Shown: one piece after another, positions 29,400 through 39,877 of the stretch
How positions within the stretch are numbered: position 1 is the first letter of the stretch
Layout of the letters: each line of letters begins with the position of its first letter
Source: Proteus appendicitidis
Lineage (GTDB): Bacteria; Pseudomonadota; Gammaproteobacteria; Enterobacterales; Enterobacteriaceae
Assembly (NCBI RefSeq): GCF_030271835.1
Contig: NZ_CP127389.1
Location: forward strand, 620,001-684,000
Direction of reading: 5' to 3'
DNA length: 64,000 bases
The notes under the pieces: generated by a model
What the model saw: the letters and a program-made list of their open reading frames with translations, nothing else
Databases searched by the model: none
What the model was told of the DNA's origin: nothing
Made by a program: the position numbers and the translations under genes

Positions 29400-31319
29400 G
29401 TGGTGAAGCAAACATGGTCATTAGCCGTAGCAATAGGGGCATTGTGTTTTTCTACATGGACACAAGCAGACTCACTCAGTGAGCAACGTGGTCGTTATCA
29501 AGAAATTAAAGCAGCGTGGGATCTTAAAAAAACAGATGAAGTAGAAAAATTACTCCCCACATTGCAAAGTTACCCACTTTATCCCTATTTGGAATACCGT
29601 CAAATTACGGACAATCTTGATGTCATTGCGCCTGCTGTAGTCACTGAGTTTGTTGCTAAATATCCAACATTACCGCCAGCAAAAGCACTTCCTTCATTGT
29701 TTGTGAATGAATTGGCAAAACGTCAAGAGTGGCAAAATTTACTGACTTTTAGTCCAAATCCACCGAATCCTAAAGCAGCAAGATGTAATTACTATTATGC
29801 AAAATGGGCAACCGGTGATATCCAGACAGCATGGATAGGGGCTAAAGAAGCATGGTTAAATGGCACTTCGATGCCATCAAGTTGCGATCCTCTTTTTGAT
29901 GAATGGCAAAAAGCGAATCAATTAACACCAGAATTAGTATTAGAGCGAATTAATTTAGCAATTAAAAATGGTAATACGGCGCTTGCTGCTTACTTGGCTC
30001 GACGTCTCCCTGAAAATTATCAAACCATTAGTGATGCCTTGGTTGAATTACAAGACTATCCAAACTTAGTTGGGCGCTATGCAACTACGCTTTCACCAAC
30101 AGATTTTACTCGCGCCATCATACAATCTGCATTTTCACGTTGGGCAAGAAAAGACGCTGATGCAGCAAGAGCGCAGATTGATAATATCGCACATGCGCAA
30201 AAAATGACGGCGAGTGAACGCCAGTTAATGCGTGATACTGTGGCATGGCAATATATGCCTTATGCCACACCGGAGCAGGTAAAATGGCGTGATAGCGTTA
30301 TTCAAGATACAGCATCAGATATATTGCGTGAGCGTCGTGTACGCCTAGCATTAAGCCAAAATCAACCCGCTGAATTGGCATTGTGGTTAGAAAGACTCTC
30401 TCCTGAAAGTAAAAATAAGGAAGAGTGGCGTTATTGGCGAGCAATGGTATTGCAATCACAAGGTAAAAACAGTGAAGCACAAGCTATTTTAGAAGCGCTA
30501 ACACAAAATCGTGGTTTTTACCCAATGGTTGCGGCTGCCAAATTAGGTAAGCCTTATGTGATGGTGATAGATAAAGCCCCTAGTGTTTCATCAAACATCC
30601 CTAATCAGCCAGAAATACAGCGTGTTCGTGAGTTAATGTATTGGCAGATGGATAACTTAGCGCGATCAGAATGGGCAAACTATGTCGCTTCACAGCCAGC
30701 GCAAATACAGTCTGAATTAGCGCGTTATGCATACGAGCAAAAATGGGCTGATTTAGCAGTACAAGCCACGATCACTGGGAAAATGTGGGATCATCTAGAA
30801 GAACGCTTCCCTCTTGCTTGGAAAAATGAGTTTGAGCAATATACGAAAGATAAATCAATAGACCGTAATTATGCGATGGCTATTGCTCGTCAAGAAAGTG
30901 CGTGGAACCCCCAAGCTCGCTCTTCAGCGGGTGCAACAGGTTTAATGCAGGTTATGCCAAAAACAGCAGAGTTTACGGTAAAACAAGCAGGTATTACGGG
31001 ATATACAAGTAGTGCACAATTGACAAATCCTGTGAAGAATATTGAGATTGGTACCGCTTATCTTGATTCTGTCTATCAACGTTTTAACCAAAACCGTATT
31101 TTGGCAAGTGCTGCGTATAATGCGGGACCTGCGCGTGTTGACCGTTGGTTATCTGATGCAAATGGTCAATTAGACGCGATTGCGTTTGTTGAAAGTATTC
31201 CTTTTGCTGAAACGCGTGGTTATGTCAAAAATGTACTCTCTTTTGCTGTTTTCTATAGCTATTTTGCGGGCGAACAGCAGCCAGTACTGACTGAAAATGA
31301 GTGGAATAGTCAGTATTAA
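29400..31319 (+). CDS. slt: Soluble lytic murein transglycosylase Slt
   Basis: A 639-residue periplasmic enzyme (E. coli Slt70 is 645 with its signal). The start is GTG at 29400 (a second GTG follows), with GGTGGGAGA upstream. Signal peptide WSLAVAIGALCFSTWTQA. A long alpha-superhelical U/L domain is followed by the catalytic domain near residue 490: AIARQESAWNPQARSSAGATGLMQV has the catalytic Glu (ES motif) and the GLMQ motif, and AYNAGPARV comes later. It cleaves peptidoglycan glycan strands to form 1,6-anhydromuropeptides. The order slt-trpR matches E. coli. Confidence 0.95.
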   Translation: MVKQTWSLAVAIGALCFSTWTQADSLSEQRGRYQEIKAAWDLKKTDEVEKLLPTLQSYPLYPYLEYRQITDNLDVIAPAVVTEFVAKYPTLPPAKALPSLFVNELAKRQEWQNLLTFSPNPPNPKAARCNYYYAKWATGDIQTAWIGAKEAWLNGTSMPSSCDPLFDEWQKANQLTPELVLERINLAIKNGNTALAAYLARRLPENYQTISDALVELQDYPNLVGRYATTLSPTDFTRAIIQSAFSRWARKDADAARAQIDNIAHAQKMTASERQLMRDTVAWQYMPYATPEQVKWRDSVIQDTASDILRERRVRLALSQNQPAELALWLERLSPESKNKEEWRYWRAMVLQSQGKNSEAQAILEALTQNRGFYPMVAAAKLGKPYVMVIDKAPSVSSNIPNQPEIQRVRELMYWQMDNLARSEWANYVASQPAQIQSELARYAYEQKWADLAVQATITGKMWDHLEERFPLAWKNEFEQYTKDKSIDRNYAMAIARQESAWNPQARSSAGATGLMQVMPKTAEFTVKQAGITGYTSSAQLTNPVKNIEIGTAYLDSVYQRFNQNRILASAAYNAGPARVDRWLSDANGQLDAIAFVESIPFAETRGYVKNVLSFAVFYSYFAGEQQPVLTENEWNSQY

Positions 31320-31353
31320 GAGATAATAACGCGGATTTATTGTTGGAGCCTCT

Positions 31354-31399
31354 TTGTACATTAGTAAAGTATGTTATATTATGTACTAGTTAATGAGTG
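31354..31399 (+). promoter_or_regulatory. trpR promoter with Trp operator
   Basis: TTGTAC at 31354-31359 and TATTAT at 31377-31382 with 17-base spacing form a good sigma-70 promoter. TGTACTAGTTAATGAGTG at 31382-31399 matches the Trp repressor operator (GTACTAGTTAACTAGTAC), with a perfect left half and start of the right. It overlaps the initiation region, so TrpR autoregulation is expected as in E. coli. Confidence 0.85.
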
Positions 31400-31420
31400 T
31401 GGCAAAAAGAGGTTCCCACG

Positions 31421-31732
31421 ATGCAAGATCCTGCATTATCACCTGAAGAGAATGAGCACTGGCTAAGATTTGTTGAGTTATTACAACATGCTTTTGAGCA
31501 AAATGTGCAATTTCCTATTTTACAACTTTTAATGACACCTGATGAACGTAGTGCTTTGGCAACTCGAGTTCGCATTGTGCAAGAGCTAATGCGAGGGGAT
31601 TTAAGTCAGCGTGAGTTAAAAGAAGAGTTAGGCGTTGGTATTGCCACCATCACTAGAGGCTCTAATAGTTTAAAAACAGCGCCACATGATGTGAAATTAT
31701 GGCTTGAAAAAGAACTAATGACGAAAAAATAG
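31421..31732 (+). CDS. trpR: Trp operon repressor TrpR
   Basis: A 103-residue repressor from the ATG at 31421, which has AGAGG upstream; an in-frame ATG at 31397 would run through the leader. The family core is very well kept: [18 protein letters not shown], then the helix-turn-helix [24 protein letters not shown], followed by the tryptophan-binding C-terminus. With bound tryptophan the dimer represses trp, aroH, mtr and its own gene, and a matching operator lies just upstream. It follows slt as in E. coli and ends at a strong terminator. Confidence 0.96.
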   Translation: MQDPALSPEENEHWLRFVELLQHAFEQNVQFPILQLLMTPDERSALATRVRIVQELMRGDLSQRELKEELGVGIATITRGSNSLKTAPHDVKLWLEKELMTKK

Positions 31733-31762
31733 TCGCGTTGTTACTCACTAAACTAGAATAAT

Positions 31763-31800
31763 AAAAAGCCATTTAATTGTTTGATTAAATGGCTTTTTTT
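31763..31800 (+). terminator. Rho-independent terminator after trpR
   Basis: AAAAAGCCATTTAAT and ATTAAATGGCTTTTT form a 15-pair stem around a six-base loop, followed by more T. Confidence 0.92.
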
Positions 31801-31869
31801 GTTTCTTTTTATCTAACAGCAGACTTATCTAGAAGCTGATTTATCTAAAAAAACGCATCAGATTAATTA

Positions 31870-32406
31870 TTAATCTTCTTTTTGATTAAGTTCTTTATAG
31901 ATATCATGAGTGACAGGTACTAATGCCAGCACTAATGCTTGTTGATACACAGAAGTACGACTGAGTAGACCATCAGTAAAATAACCAATCGCACCGCCGC
32001 GCTGTTTAATGTTGTCAATTTTTGTTAAGAAAGCCATTTCATCGCCAAGCTCCCGACCTTCACGGATCCCTTTTAAGATCTGTTCTGGTAGCATAAGGCT
32101 TGCTGAGCGTGATTCTCCACGAATTTGACCATGTTCGACAACAATCCAAGCAAAGGTCATATCATCTTCGATACCGGCTTCGACGCCAACCCAAAAATCA
32201 GCTTCAGGGCGAACTTGGCGAGCTGCCATCACACGTTGACGTGCGCCAGTTCTCGTTTCTGTATTTCCGATAGGTTGCTGTGGAACACGGCTATCGACAT
32301 TAATATCTTCAATATCAAAGGTATCTTTACCGAATACTTGCTCAAAGGCGAGTTTTATCGCGTTGATTTTTGCTGGATTCGTAGTGGCTGCAATGACATG
32401 ATACAT
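31870..32406 (-). CDS. yjjX: Inosine/xanthosine triphosphatase YjjX
   Basis: A 178-residue protein of the YjjX NTPase family (Maf/HAM1-like fold). It begins [21 protein letters not shown] and carries [12 protein letters not shown] and the acidic core [13 protein letters not shown], with a [14 protein letters not shown] stretch near the end. It hydrolyses non-canonical ITP and XTP so they do not enter nucleic acids. It is divergent from gpmB, with 52 bases between the starts, as in E. coli. Confidence 0.93.
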   Translation of the reverse strand: MYHVIAATTNPAKINAIKLAFEQVFGKDTFDIEDINVDSRVPQQPIGNTETRTGARQRVMAARQVRPEADFWVGVEAGIEDDMTFAWIVVEHGQIRGESRSASLMLPEQILKGIREGRELGDEMAFLTKIDNIKQRGGAIGYFTDGLLSRTSVYQQALVLALVPVTHDIYKELNQKED

Positions 32407-32458
32407 AATGAATTAATCATCCTTTGAAAAAATTAGAGCAGTATAACGGAAAAAATGT

Positions 32459-33106
32459 ATGTTACAGGTCTATCTTGTTCGCCACGGTGAAACTGAATGG
32501 AACGTGGCGAGACGTATTCAAGGGCAATCTGATAGCCCACTAACAGCGAATGGTGTGCGTCAAGCACAGCAAGTTGCTGAAAAAGTAAAATCAGCAGGCA
32601 TTACCCACATTATCTCAAGCGATCTTGGCCGTACTCGTCAAACGGCAGAAATCATTGCACAAGCTTGTGGCTGTGAAGTGATAACTGACCCACGTTTACG
32701 TGAACTTAATATGGGCGTTCTTGAACAGCGAGAGATCGCAACATTAAAGACACAAGAAGAGGCTTGGCGCAAGAGTTTGATTGATGGTACACCTGATGGA
32801 CGAATTCCCCAAGGAGAATCAATGGCAGAATTAGCAAGTCGTATGCAGGCTGCGCTAAATCAATGCCTTGATTTACCCGAAAATAGCCGTCCACTATTAG
32901 TCAGTCATGGTATTGCTTTAGGGTGCTTACTGAGCACTGTATTAGGATTGCCTGCATATGCAGAACGCCGTTTAAGACTGCGTAATTGCTCTATTTCTCG
33001 CGTTGATTATCAAAATAGCCCTTGGCTTGCTAATGGCTGGGTGATTGAAACCGCGGGTGATGTGAGTCATCTTACTGATATTGCACTAGATGAAGTCCAG
33101 CGCTAA
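32459..33106 (+). CDS. gpmB: Phosphoglycerate mutase-like phosphatase GpmB (YtjC)
   Basis: A 215-residue histidine phosphatase, the same length as E. coli YtjC/GpmB. The phosphate-binding motif LVRHGETEWN lies at residues 6-15 (His9). SSDLGRTRQTAEII, catalytic Glu in LRELNMGVLE, and LLVSHGIALGCLL (second His) follow. Historically named phosphoglycerate mutase, it belongs to the cofactor-dependent branch but probably acts as a broad phosphatase. It faces rob, with a shared terminator between. Confidence 0.93.
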   Translation: MLQVYLVRHGETEWNVARRIQGQSDSPLTANGVRQAQQVAEKVKSAGITHIISSDLGRTRQTAEIIAQACGCEVITDPRLRELNMGVLEQREIATLKTQEEAWRKSLIDGTPDGRIPQGESMAELASRMQAALNQCLDLPENSRPLLVSHGIALGCLLSTVLGLPAYAERRLRLRNCSISRVDYQNSPWLANGWVIETAGDVSHLTDIALDEVQR

Positions 33107-33111
33107 AAAAT

Positions 33112-33148
33112 AAAAGCTCTCTTTTTCATACGACAAAGAGAGCTTTTT
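33112..33148. terminator. Bidirectional terminator between gpmB and rob
   Basis: AAAAGCTCTCTTT and AAAGAGAGCTTTT form a 13-pair stem with a ten-base loop, and T runs lie outside on both strands. Confidence 0.9.
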
Positions 33149-33149
33149 C

Positions 33150-34064
33150 TTATGCAGTTACACCTTCGTGTTCGCGTTTAATTGGAATGTAATATTCAAA
33201 ACGTTCGATATGATCTTGTGGCTCCGTTACCATCTCATTACTGTAACGCACATTTTTAAGATAATATTTTTCAACGTCATAGCCTTTACGGCGCGTTAAT
33301 CCCATATTAGGTAAGCAGACGCCATAAATTAGGAATAAAAACTCCTGCATTGCACCGCGTTTTGCCTCACCTTCAAAATCAAACCGAATGTAATCACCGC
33401 CAGCAAGAGAGACTTCATTTGCTGCATCATCATCGATAAACGTTGCATAATCTGGTTCAACAGCAGTGGTGTAAAGCACACGTTGTTCGTCTTCATGTTC
33501 ATCGCTATGTTGTGCGTGGTGAAGCCCATAAACTTGATGAGGGACAGCGCTTATCTTGCTCATGTAGTAGCGCCAGAAGGTTTGGCGCATGTTAGAGCAG
33601 GCTTCGGCCCATTGCTCAAGGGTGTGGCTACAAGTTTGCTCAATACCAATTAATTTCTTCTCAGATAGTGTTACAAATTCCCATTTAGGTAAATTTTGCG
33701 GATCTAAGGTAATTGGTGGACAAATGCCTACCGCGCACCATTCATCAGTACGACGATAAAGTGCGGGTGTTCTATCAAATTGCTTTTTAAAAGCGCGGGT
33801 AAAAGTCTGTTGAGAATCAAAACGATATTGCAAAGCAATGTCTAAAATAGGGCGGCTCGTTAAACGTAATGCAACGGCTGCACGGGATAGACGCCTTGAA
33901 CGAATATAAGAACCAATCGCTTGTCCTGTAACTTCTTTAAACATGCGTTGTAGATGCCACTTGGAGTAACCCGCTTTGGTTGCGACATTATCGAGGGATA
34001 ATGGCTTGTCTAGGTTACTATCAAGCCAAGCGAGCAAATCACGTATGATGTTGGTTTGATCCAT
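33150..34064 (-). CDS. rob: Right origin-binding transcription factor Rob
   Basis: A 304-residue AraC/XylS regulator (E. coli Rob is 289). The N-terminal DNA-binding domain (residues 1-105) includes AGYSKWHLQRMFKEVTGQ and the second helix-turn-helix DIALQYRFDSQQTFTRAFKKQF, which are near identical to SoxS/MarA/Rob. The C-terminal GyrI-like domain (about 120-290) distinguishes Rob from MarA and SoxS. It activates mar/sox/rob genes in response to bile salts and fatty acids. The extra residues lie at the C-terminus (KREHEGVTA region). It is monocistronic. Confidence 0.94.
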   Translation of the reverse strand: MDQTNIIRDLLAWLDSNLDKPLSLDNVATKAGYSKWHLQRMFKEVTGQAIGSYIRSRRLSRAAVALRLTSRPILDIALQYRFDSQQTFTRAFKKQFDRTPALYRRTDEWCAVGICPPITLDPQNLPKWEFVTLSEKKLIGIEQTCSHTLEQWAEACSNMRQTFWRYYMSKISAVPHQVYGLHHAQHSDEHEDEQRVLYTTAVEPDYATFIDDDAANEVSLAGGDYIRFDFEGEAKRGAMQEFLFLIYGVCLPNMGLTRRKGYDVEKYYLKNVRYSNEMVTEPQDHIERFEYYIPIKREHEGVTA

Positions 34065-34267
34065 ACATCTCCCTTAATCATATTCGTTTGTTTATTGCCG
34101 TAGATGGTAAAGAGCCTGAACATCTATAACAAGTTATATTGTTAAACAATCGTAGAATATAGTCTTTTTCATCGACTAATGTACACAAATTCTTCTATCA
34201 GTTAGTAATAGATTGTTTTATTCTAGACGCAATTACTTTCTCATCTTTTCAATGGAACAAGGTAAAT

Positions 34268-34744
34268 ATGTTAAATTTCAAAAAGATGCTAGCTGTCTCT
34301 ATCTTACTCCCTTTTTCTTTGATGGCAAAAGCAGAAGAAATTGGCTACGTGGATACGGTATTTAAGTTTTTTGGCGCTAACCATAAAATTGTGATTGAAG
34401 CATTTGATGATCCTGAAGTTAAAAATGTCACATGTTATTTAAGCCGAGCAAAAACGGGGGGCATTTCAGGGAGTTTAGGTCTTGCTGAAGATACTGCTGA
34501 TGCGGCTATTTCTTGCCAGCAAGTAGGACCTATTGAACTAAGTGAAAAGGTTATTAAAGGGAAAAATAATGGCGATGTTGTTTTCCAGAAAAGAACATCA
34601 CTCGTCTTTAAAAAGCTTCAAGTTGTACGTTTTTACGATAAACAGCGCCACGCTTTAGTTTACCTGACGTACTCTGATAAAGTCATTGATGGTTCGCCAA
34701 AAAATGCGATTAGTGCAGTACCTATTATGCCGTGGAAAGAGTGA
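34268..34744 (+). CDS. creA: CreA family periplasmic protein
   Basis: A 158-residue protein with a signal peptide ([16 protein letters not shown]) and the conserved CreA body: [45 protein letters not shown] and [14 protein letters not shown]. coli CreA is 157 residues and of unknown function, and there it heads creABCD. Here creB, creC and creD are absent and the next gene is arcA on the opposite strand. CreA is therefore separated from the two-component system for which it is named. Confidence 0.93.
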   Translation: MLNFKKMLAVSILLPFSLMAKAEEIGYVDTVFKFFGANHKIVIEAFDDPEVKNVTCYLSRAKTGGISGSLGLAEDTADAAISCQQVGPIELSEKVIKGKNNGDVVFQKRTSLVFKKLQVVRFYDKQRHALVYLTYSDKVIDGSPKNAISAVPIMPWKE

Positions 34745-34900
34745 TTTGCATTTGCTAGAGAAATTAATGGTTAATAAAATTAATACGAATAAGGTTTAAA
34801 ATTTTTTTAAAAAAGAAGTTATATTTTTTTTCAAAATAGTCGCTGAGATCAATTTTCACTGTTTGTGATTTTATTAATCCTTCTCTAGATTTAGATAAAG

Positions 34901-34932
34901 AAAACCCCTGAATATCATTCAGGGGTTTTTTA
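34901..34932. terminator. Bidirectional terminator between creA and arcA
   Basis: AAAACCCCTGAAT and ATTCAGGGGTTTT with a three-base loop; T tract on the plus side and A-rich flank giving T on the minus side. Confidence 0.9.
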
Positions 34933-34960
34933 TTAGTAAAGTGTTTGAGATTAGATCAAA

Positions 34961-35677
34961 TCACTCGTCTAAATCACCACAGAAGCGATAACCTTCACCA
35001 TGAATTGTTGCAATGATTTCTGGTGTATCGGGTGTTGACTCAAAATGCTTACGAATACGACGGATAGTTACGTCAACAGTACGATCATGAGGTTTCAGTT
35101 CACGGCCTGTCATTTTCTTCAGTAATTCTGCACGAGTTTGGATTTTTCCTGGGTTCTCACAGAAATGCAGCATCGCACGAAATTCACTGCGTGGTAATTT
35201 ATATTGTTCACCAGCAGGGCTGATTAGTGAGCGGCTGTTAATATCCAGCTCCCAACCATTGAATTTATAGCTTTCCACTAAACGGCGTTCTTCTGTGCCA
35301 TTAACTAAATTCATGGTACGTGACAGTAAGTTACGTGCACGAATCGTTAATTCACGAGGGTTAAATGGTTTAGTAATGTAATCATCGGCACCAATTTCTA
35401 GTCCTAAGATTTTATCAACTTCATTATCACGACCTGTTAGGAACATTAGTGCAACACTTACCTGTTCACGTAATTCACGAGCAAGTAACAGCCCATTTTT
35501 ACCAGGAAGGTTAATGTCCATAATGACCAGATTAATATCATGATCAGATAGAACATTGTGCATTTCGTTGCCATCAGTGGCTTCGTGTACGATATACCCT
35601 TCAGCTTCGAATATGCTTTTCAGGGTATTACGAGTAACAACTTCGTCTTCAACAATCAGAATGTGCGGGGTTTGCAT
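34961..35677 (-). CDS. arcA: Redox response regulator ArcA
   Basis: A 238-residue OmpR-family response regulator, the same length as E. coli ArcA. The receiver domain (1-120) has acidic pocket [11 protein letters not shown] and phospho-acceptor Asp in [13 protein letters not shown] (about residue 54), with Lys in [11 protein letters not shown]. The C-terminal winged helix carries [15 protein letters not shown] and [10 protein letters not shown]. Phosphorylated by ArcB, it represses aerobic metabolism genes when respiration is limited. It stands alone here; a long promoter region separates it from thrL. Confidence 0.97.
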   Translation of the reverse strand: MQTPHILIVEDEVVTRNTLKSIFEAEGYIVHEATDGNEMHNVLSDHDINLVIMDINLPGKNGLLLARELREQVSVALMFLTGRDNEVDKILGLEIGADDYITKPFNPRELTIRARNLLSRTMNLVNGTEERRLVESYKFNGWELDINSRSLISPAGEQYKLPRSEFRAMLHFCENPGKIQTRAELLKKMTGRELKPHDRTVDVTIRRIRKHFESTPDTPEIIATIHGEGYRFCGDLDE

Positions 35678-36327
35678 ATTTGCTACCTAAAATTACCAAA
35701 ATAGAAAAAGGAAATCTGTGTTTAACTTCTGTGTGCACTTGTGTGGTTATTCATTTTTGTTATTAGCACGTAAAAACTAGACCCAGATTGAAATTCGATA
35801 AATAACCATCACGTTATTACAAAACTTGCAATTTTAATCGATAATGGACGCTAAAATCAGAATGCAAAACGCCCATAGTCTATTAACAGCAATATAACAC
35901 CAGTTGTATTAAATACCATCTAAAAAGCTAACTTTTGTTGACACATATCAAAATCAAGGTAACAGCTTAACCTTGATTTCAATAGTTAACTATATAATTT
36001 GATTTATGTAATGTAAAAGAAAAATATATGTTAAATATAGTGGGGTTTATTTTTTTTTCCAGTTTTGTTACACAATTTAAAGTAGCATAAAATACCTTAT
36101 TCCTTATAAAAGTACAAATCCCCAAATAACTCTAAAACGGTAGCTTTATTTTCTTTGTTTATCCCTTTGTGATAGCAATATCTATACTACTATAGGGGTA
36201 ATGAGCGAATAAATTTCACTTAATTTAAGTTTGTTTTTTGGTGAAAAAAAAGAAAAAATTTGACATCTCTCTCGCTTTGCTTTAACCAGTATATAGTCAA
36301 ACTAAATTTGAGACAGACAGGATAGTT
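35678..36327. other. Regulatory region between arcA and thrL
   Basis: 650 bases between divergent transcription units with no credible gene. E. coli has the small yjjY and yjtD genes around here, but neither is visible. It contains the arcA promoter region and, at the right end, the thr promoter. Confidence 0.55.
36260..36297 (+). promoter_or_regulatory. Threonine operon promoter region
   Basis: TTGACA at 36260-36265, then CTTTAACCAGTATATAGT ending at 36297, closely resemble the E. coli thr promoter text (CTTTAACCA-TATAG). TATAGT at 36292 is the likely -10; the spacing from TTGACA is too long for it to be the matching -35, as appears true in E. coli as well. Confidence 0.5.
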
Positions 36328-36411
36328 ATGCGTATTTACAGCCCAGCTAAAATGACAATTATTACCACCACCACCGGAATCTTATATTGCGGGGCGGGCT
36401 GTCGCATATAA
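36328..36411 (+). CDS. thrL: thr operon leader peptide ThrL
   Basis: A 27-residue leader ORF with a threonine/isoleucine control block: residues 10-18 read TIITTTTGI, four of the threonines being consecutive ACC codons. It starts at ATG 36328 and stops at TAA 36409-36411, 15 bases before the attenuator stem. Ribosome stalling at the block when threonyl- or isoleucyl-tRNA is scarce should prevent terminator formation. The E. coli leader is 21 residues with eight Thr and four Ile; this one has fewer Thr (five) and a Cys/Gly-rich tail (YCGAGCRI). Confidence 0.88.
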   Translation: MRIYSPAKMTIITTTTGILYCGAGCRI

Positions 36412-36425
36412 AAAACGAAAATCGA

Positions 36426-36460
36426 AAAAGCCCGCATTGAGAAATGCGGGTTTTTTTTTG
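36426..36460 (+). terminator. thr operon attenuator
   Basis: GCCCGCATT, loop GAGA, AATGCGGG and nine T: a strong intrinsic terminator between the leader peptide stop and thrA. By homology it is the attenuator controlled by leader translation. Confidence 0.92.
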
Positions 36461-36482
36461 GGTGAAAAATCAGGAGAGCTGT

Positions 36483-38942
36483 ATGCGAGTGTTAAAATTT
36501 GGGGGAACTTCAGTTGCCAACGCAGAGCGTGTGCTGAATGTTGCTGATATCGCTGAGAAAAAAAGAGAGCAAGGACAAGTCGCTCTTGTATTATCAGCAC
36601 CAGCCAAGATAACTAACTACTTGGTTGCAATGATTGAAAAAACGGCAGAAGGTGAAGATCCTCTCACTCAAGTACGAGAAGCCGAGCAAATTTTTGCCAA
36701 CTTATTACAAGGTTTAAGAGAAAAACAACCTGGTTTTGACTATGAGCGCTTAAAAGATAAAGTGGAGCGTGAATTTGCAGAGATCAAACATATTCTTCAT
36801 GGGATCTCTTTATTAGGTCAATGCCCTGATAGCATCAATGCAGCGATGATTTGCCGTGGTGAAAAACTGTCTATTGCCATTATGGAGTCTGTTTTACAGG
36901 CTCGTGGCTATAATGTCACCGTGATCGATCCTGTCAAAAACTTACTCGCACAAGGTCATTATTTAGAATCGACAGTTGATATTCCTGAGTCTACTCGCCG
37001 CATCTTAGAACTCAATATCGCAAAAGATGATATGATTTTAATGGCTGGTTTTACTGCGGGTAATGAAAAAAATGAACTCGTGGTATTAGGTCGCAATGGT
37101 TCCGACTACTCTGCTGCTGTATTGGCCGCTTGCTTACGTGCAGAGTGTTGTGAAATTTGGACTGATGTTGACGGTGTTTATACTTGTGATCCTCGTTTAG
37201 TTCCGGATGCACGTCTGTTAAAAGGCATGTCTTATCAAGAAGCGATGGAACTCTCTTACTTTGGTGCAAAAGTACTTCATCCTCGCACTATTGCGCCAAT
37301 CGCCCAATTCCAAATTCCTTGTTTAATAAAAAACACTGGCAACCCAGATGCGCCGGGTACATTAATTGGTGATGGTCAAAAAGATGATAGTACACCAGTT
37401 AAAGGGATCACTAACCTTAATAATATGGCGATGATCAATGTGTCAGGGCCTGGTATGAAAGGTATGGTAGGGATGGCGGCTCGTGTGTTCTCTGTTATGT
37501 CGAGAGCGGGTATTTCTGTTGTTCTGATCACACAGTCTTCTTCTGAATACAGCATTAGCTTTTGTGTACCACAAAAAGAACTTATTAGAGCGCAAAAAGC
37601 CTTATCAGATGAATTTTATTTAGAATTAAAAGATGGTGTACTTGATCCATTAGATATCATGGAAAACGTTGCTATCATCTCTGTTGTAGGTGATGGTATG
37701 CGTACTTTAAAAGGGATCTCAGCGCGATTCTTCTCTGCACTAACTCGTGGCAATATTAATATCGTTGCTATTGCTCAAGGTTCTTCAGAACGCTCAATTT
37801 CAGCGGTTATTGCGAATGATTCAGCAACCAATGCGGTGCGTTTATGCCATCAGATGCTTTTCAATACCAATCAAATTGTTGAAGTCTTTATTGTTGGTGT
37901 TGGTGGTGTTGGCAACGCATTAATCGAACAAATCCATCGCCAACAAGCATGGCTGAAAAATAAGCATATCGATCTGCGTGTATGTGGTATTGCAAATTCA
38001 CGCGCCATGCTTACCAATATGCAAGGTATTGATTTAGACAATTGGCAACAAGAACTTAAAGAAGCAAAAGAGCCGTTTAGCTTCAGCCAGCTTATTCGTT
38101 TAGAAAAAGAGTACCACTTCTTAAATCCAGTGATCGTTGATTGCACATCAAACGAAGAAATTGCGCAACAATACGCAAATTTCTTACAAAATGGCTTTAA
38201 CGTAGTTACACCAAACAAAAAAGCGAATACGCTGTCGATGGATTATTACTACCAAATTCGACAAGCAGCGGAAGCATCGCGTCGTAAGTTCTTGTATGAC
38301 ACTAACGTAGGTGCGGGTTTACCGGTTATTGAAAACTTACAAAACTTGCTAAACGCAGGCGATGAGTTAGTTCAATTTAATGGTATTCTTTCTGGATCAT
38401 TATCTTATATTTTTGGCCAATTAGATGAAGGTAAAAGCTTATCTGAAGCGACTCTTTCAGCAAAAGATAAAGGTTTTACAGAGCCTGATCCTCGTGATGA
38501 TCTTTCTGGGATGGATGTTGCGCGTAAACTGCTTATTTTAGCGCGTGAAGCGGGTTATAAATTAGAACTCAGTGATATCGATGTAGAGCCTGTACTGCCT
38601 GTTTCATTTGATAGCTCAGGTGATGTAACAAGCTTCTTAAACCGTTTACCTCAAGTTGATGTTGAATTTGATGCTAAAGTCGAAGAAGCACAAAAAGCAG
38701 GTAAGGTATTACGTTATGTAGGCATCATCAATGAAGGAAAATGCCAAGTTAAGATAATGGCAGTTGATGCAAATGATCCTCTGTTTAAAGTGAAAAATGG
38801 TGAAAATGCTTTAGCCTTTTACACTCGCTACTATCAACCTATTCCATTGGTATTACGTGGATATGGCGCTGGTAATGATGTTACTGCTGCTGGGGTGTTT
38901 GCAGATGTATTACGTACCTTATCATGGAAATTGGGAGTTTAA
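36483..38942 (+). CDS. thrA: Bifunctional aspartokinase I / homoserine dehydrogenase I
   Basis: An 819-residue enzyme (E. coli ThrA is 820). I choose the ATG at 36483, preceded by AGGAGAGCT; an in-frame ATG at 36444 lies inside the attenuator. Residues 1-250 are the aspartokinase domain ([40 protein letters not shown]). Two ACT regulatory domains follow (about 310-460). The homoserine dehydrogenase domain has [14 protein letters not shown] near 467 and [10 protein letters not shown] near 645. It catalyses the first and third steps from aspartate to threonine and is feedback-inhibited by threonine. First structural gene of thrABC. Confidence 0.97.
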   Translation: MRVLKFGGTSVANAERVLNVADIAEKKREQGQVALVLSAPAKITNYLVAMIEKTAEGEDPLTQVREAEQIFANLLQGLREKQPGFDYERLKDKVEREFAEIKHILHGISLLGQCPDSINAAMICRGEKLSIAIMESVLQARGYNVTVIDPVKNLLAQGHYLESTVDIPESTRRILELNIAKDDMILMAGFTAGNEKNELVVLGRNGSDYSAAVLAACLRAECCEIWTDVDGVYTCDPRLVPDARLLKGMSYQEAMELSYFGAKVLHPRTIAPIAQFQIPCLIKNTGNPDAPGTLIGDGQKDDSTPVKGITNLNNMAMINVSGPGMKGMVGMAARVFSVMSRAGISVVLITQSSSEYSISFCVPQKELIRAQKALSDEFYLELKDGVLDPLDIMENVAIISVVGDGMRTLKGISARFFSALTRGNINIVAIAQGSSERSISAVIANDSATNAVRLCHQMLFNTNQIVEVFIVGVGGVGNALIEQIHRQQAWLKNKHIDLRVCGIANSRAMLTNMQGIDLDNWQQELKEAKEPFSFSQLIRLEKEYHFLNPVIVDCTSNEEIAQQYANFLQNGFNVVTPNKKANTLSMDYYYQIRQAAEASRRKFLYDTNVGAGLPVIENLQNLLNAGDELVQFNGILSGSLSYIFGQLDEGKSLSEATLSAKDKGFTEPDPRDDLSGMDVARKLLILAREAGYKLELSDIDVEPVLPVSFDSSGDVTSFLNRLPQVDVEFDAKVEEAQKAGKVLRYVGIINEGKCQVKIMAVDANDPLFKVKNGENALAFYTRYYQPIPLVLRGYGAGNDVTAAGVFADVLRTLSWKLGV

Positions 38943-38944
38943 GC

Positions 38945-39874
38945 GTGGTTAAAGTTTATGCACCGGCATCAATAGGCAACGTGAGTGTCGGATTCGATGT
39001 CCTCGGCGCGGCAGTTTCACCTATTGATGGGCAATTACTGGGTGATTGTGTCACCGTTGAAGCGGCTTCGGCATTTACACTTGAGAGTAAAGGGCGCTTT
39101 GTTAGCAAATTACCTTCAGATCCTAAGCAAAATATTGTATATCAATGTTGGCAGCTATTTTGTGAAAAGTTAGGCAAAGAACTCCCTGTTGCAATGACAC
39201 TTGAGAAAAATATGCCGATTGGTTCTGGTTTAGGATCAAGTGCTTGTTCTGTTGTAGCGGCATTGGTTGCGCTTAATGAATTTGCCCAAAAGCCTTTTGG
39301 TGAAAGACAATTGCTGTTGATGATGGGAGAGCTTGAAGGACGTATTTCAGGTAGTGTGCACTATGATAATGTTGCACCTTGTTACTTAGGTGGGTTGCAA
39401 CTGATTCTGGAACAAAATGGCATTATTTGCCAGTCTGTACCAACCTTTGATGATTGGTATTGGGTTATGGCATATCCAGGCATTAAAGTTTCTACAGCAG
39501 AAGCAAGAGCGATTTTACCAAAACAATACTCTAAAGCAGACATCATTAACCACGGTCGTTATTTATCTGGTTTTATTCATGCTTGCCATACTCAGCAACC
39601 AGGATTAGCCGCTAATTTGATGCAAGATGTGATTGCTGAACCTTATCGCACCCAACTTCTTCCGGGATTTGAAAAAGCCAGAGAGGCTTCGCAGAAGAAA
39701 GGTGCATTAGCTTGTGGCATTTCTGGCTCAGGACCTACCATTTTTACGATTACTGATTCATTAGAAATCGCACAAGAGATGGCCGAATGGCTGAAACAAA
39801 ACTACGTACAAAACAGTGAAGGCTTTGTACATATCTGCCGTATAGATACGCGTGGCGCAAGACAGATAGGATAA
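38945..39874 (+). CDS. thrB: Homoserine kinase ThrB
   Basis: A 309-residue GHMP kinase (E. coli 310). The start is GTG at 38945 (VVKVYAPAS), two bases after the thrA stop, with GGGAG upstream; an ATG at 38924 inside thrA would add seven residues unlike the family. The ATP-binding motif [18 protein letters not shown] lies near residues 88-105, and [12 protein letters not shown] near the end is motif 3. It phosphorylates homoserine for ThrC. The tight spacing indicates translational coupling in the thr operon. Confidence 0.96.
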   Translation: MVKVYAPASIGNVSVGFDVLGAAVSPIDGQLLGDCVTVEAASAFTLESKGRFVSKLPSDPKQNIVYQCWQLFCEKLGKELPVAMTLEKNMPIGSGLGSSACSVVAALVALNEFAQKPFGERQLLLMMGELEGRISGSVHYDNVAPCYLGGLQLILEQNGIICQSVPTFDDWYWVMAYPGIKVSTAEARAILPKQYSKADIINHGRYLSGFIHACHTQQPGLAANLMQDVIAEPYRTQLLPGFEKAREASQKKGALACGISGSGPTIFTITDSLEIAQEMAEWLKQNYVQNSEGFVHICRIDTRGARQIG

Positions 39875-39877
39875 GTC

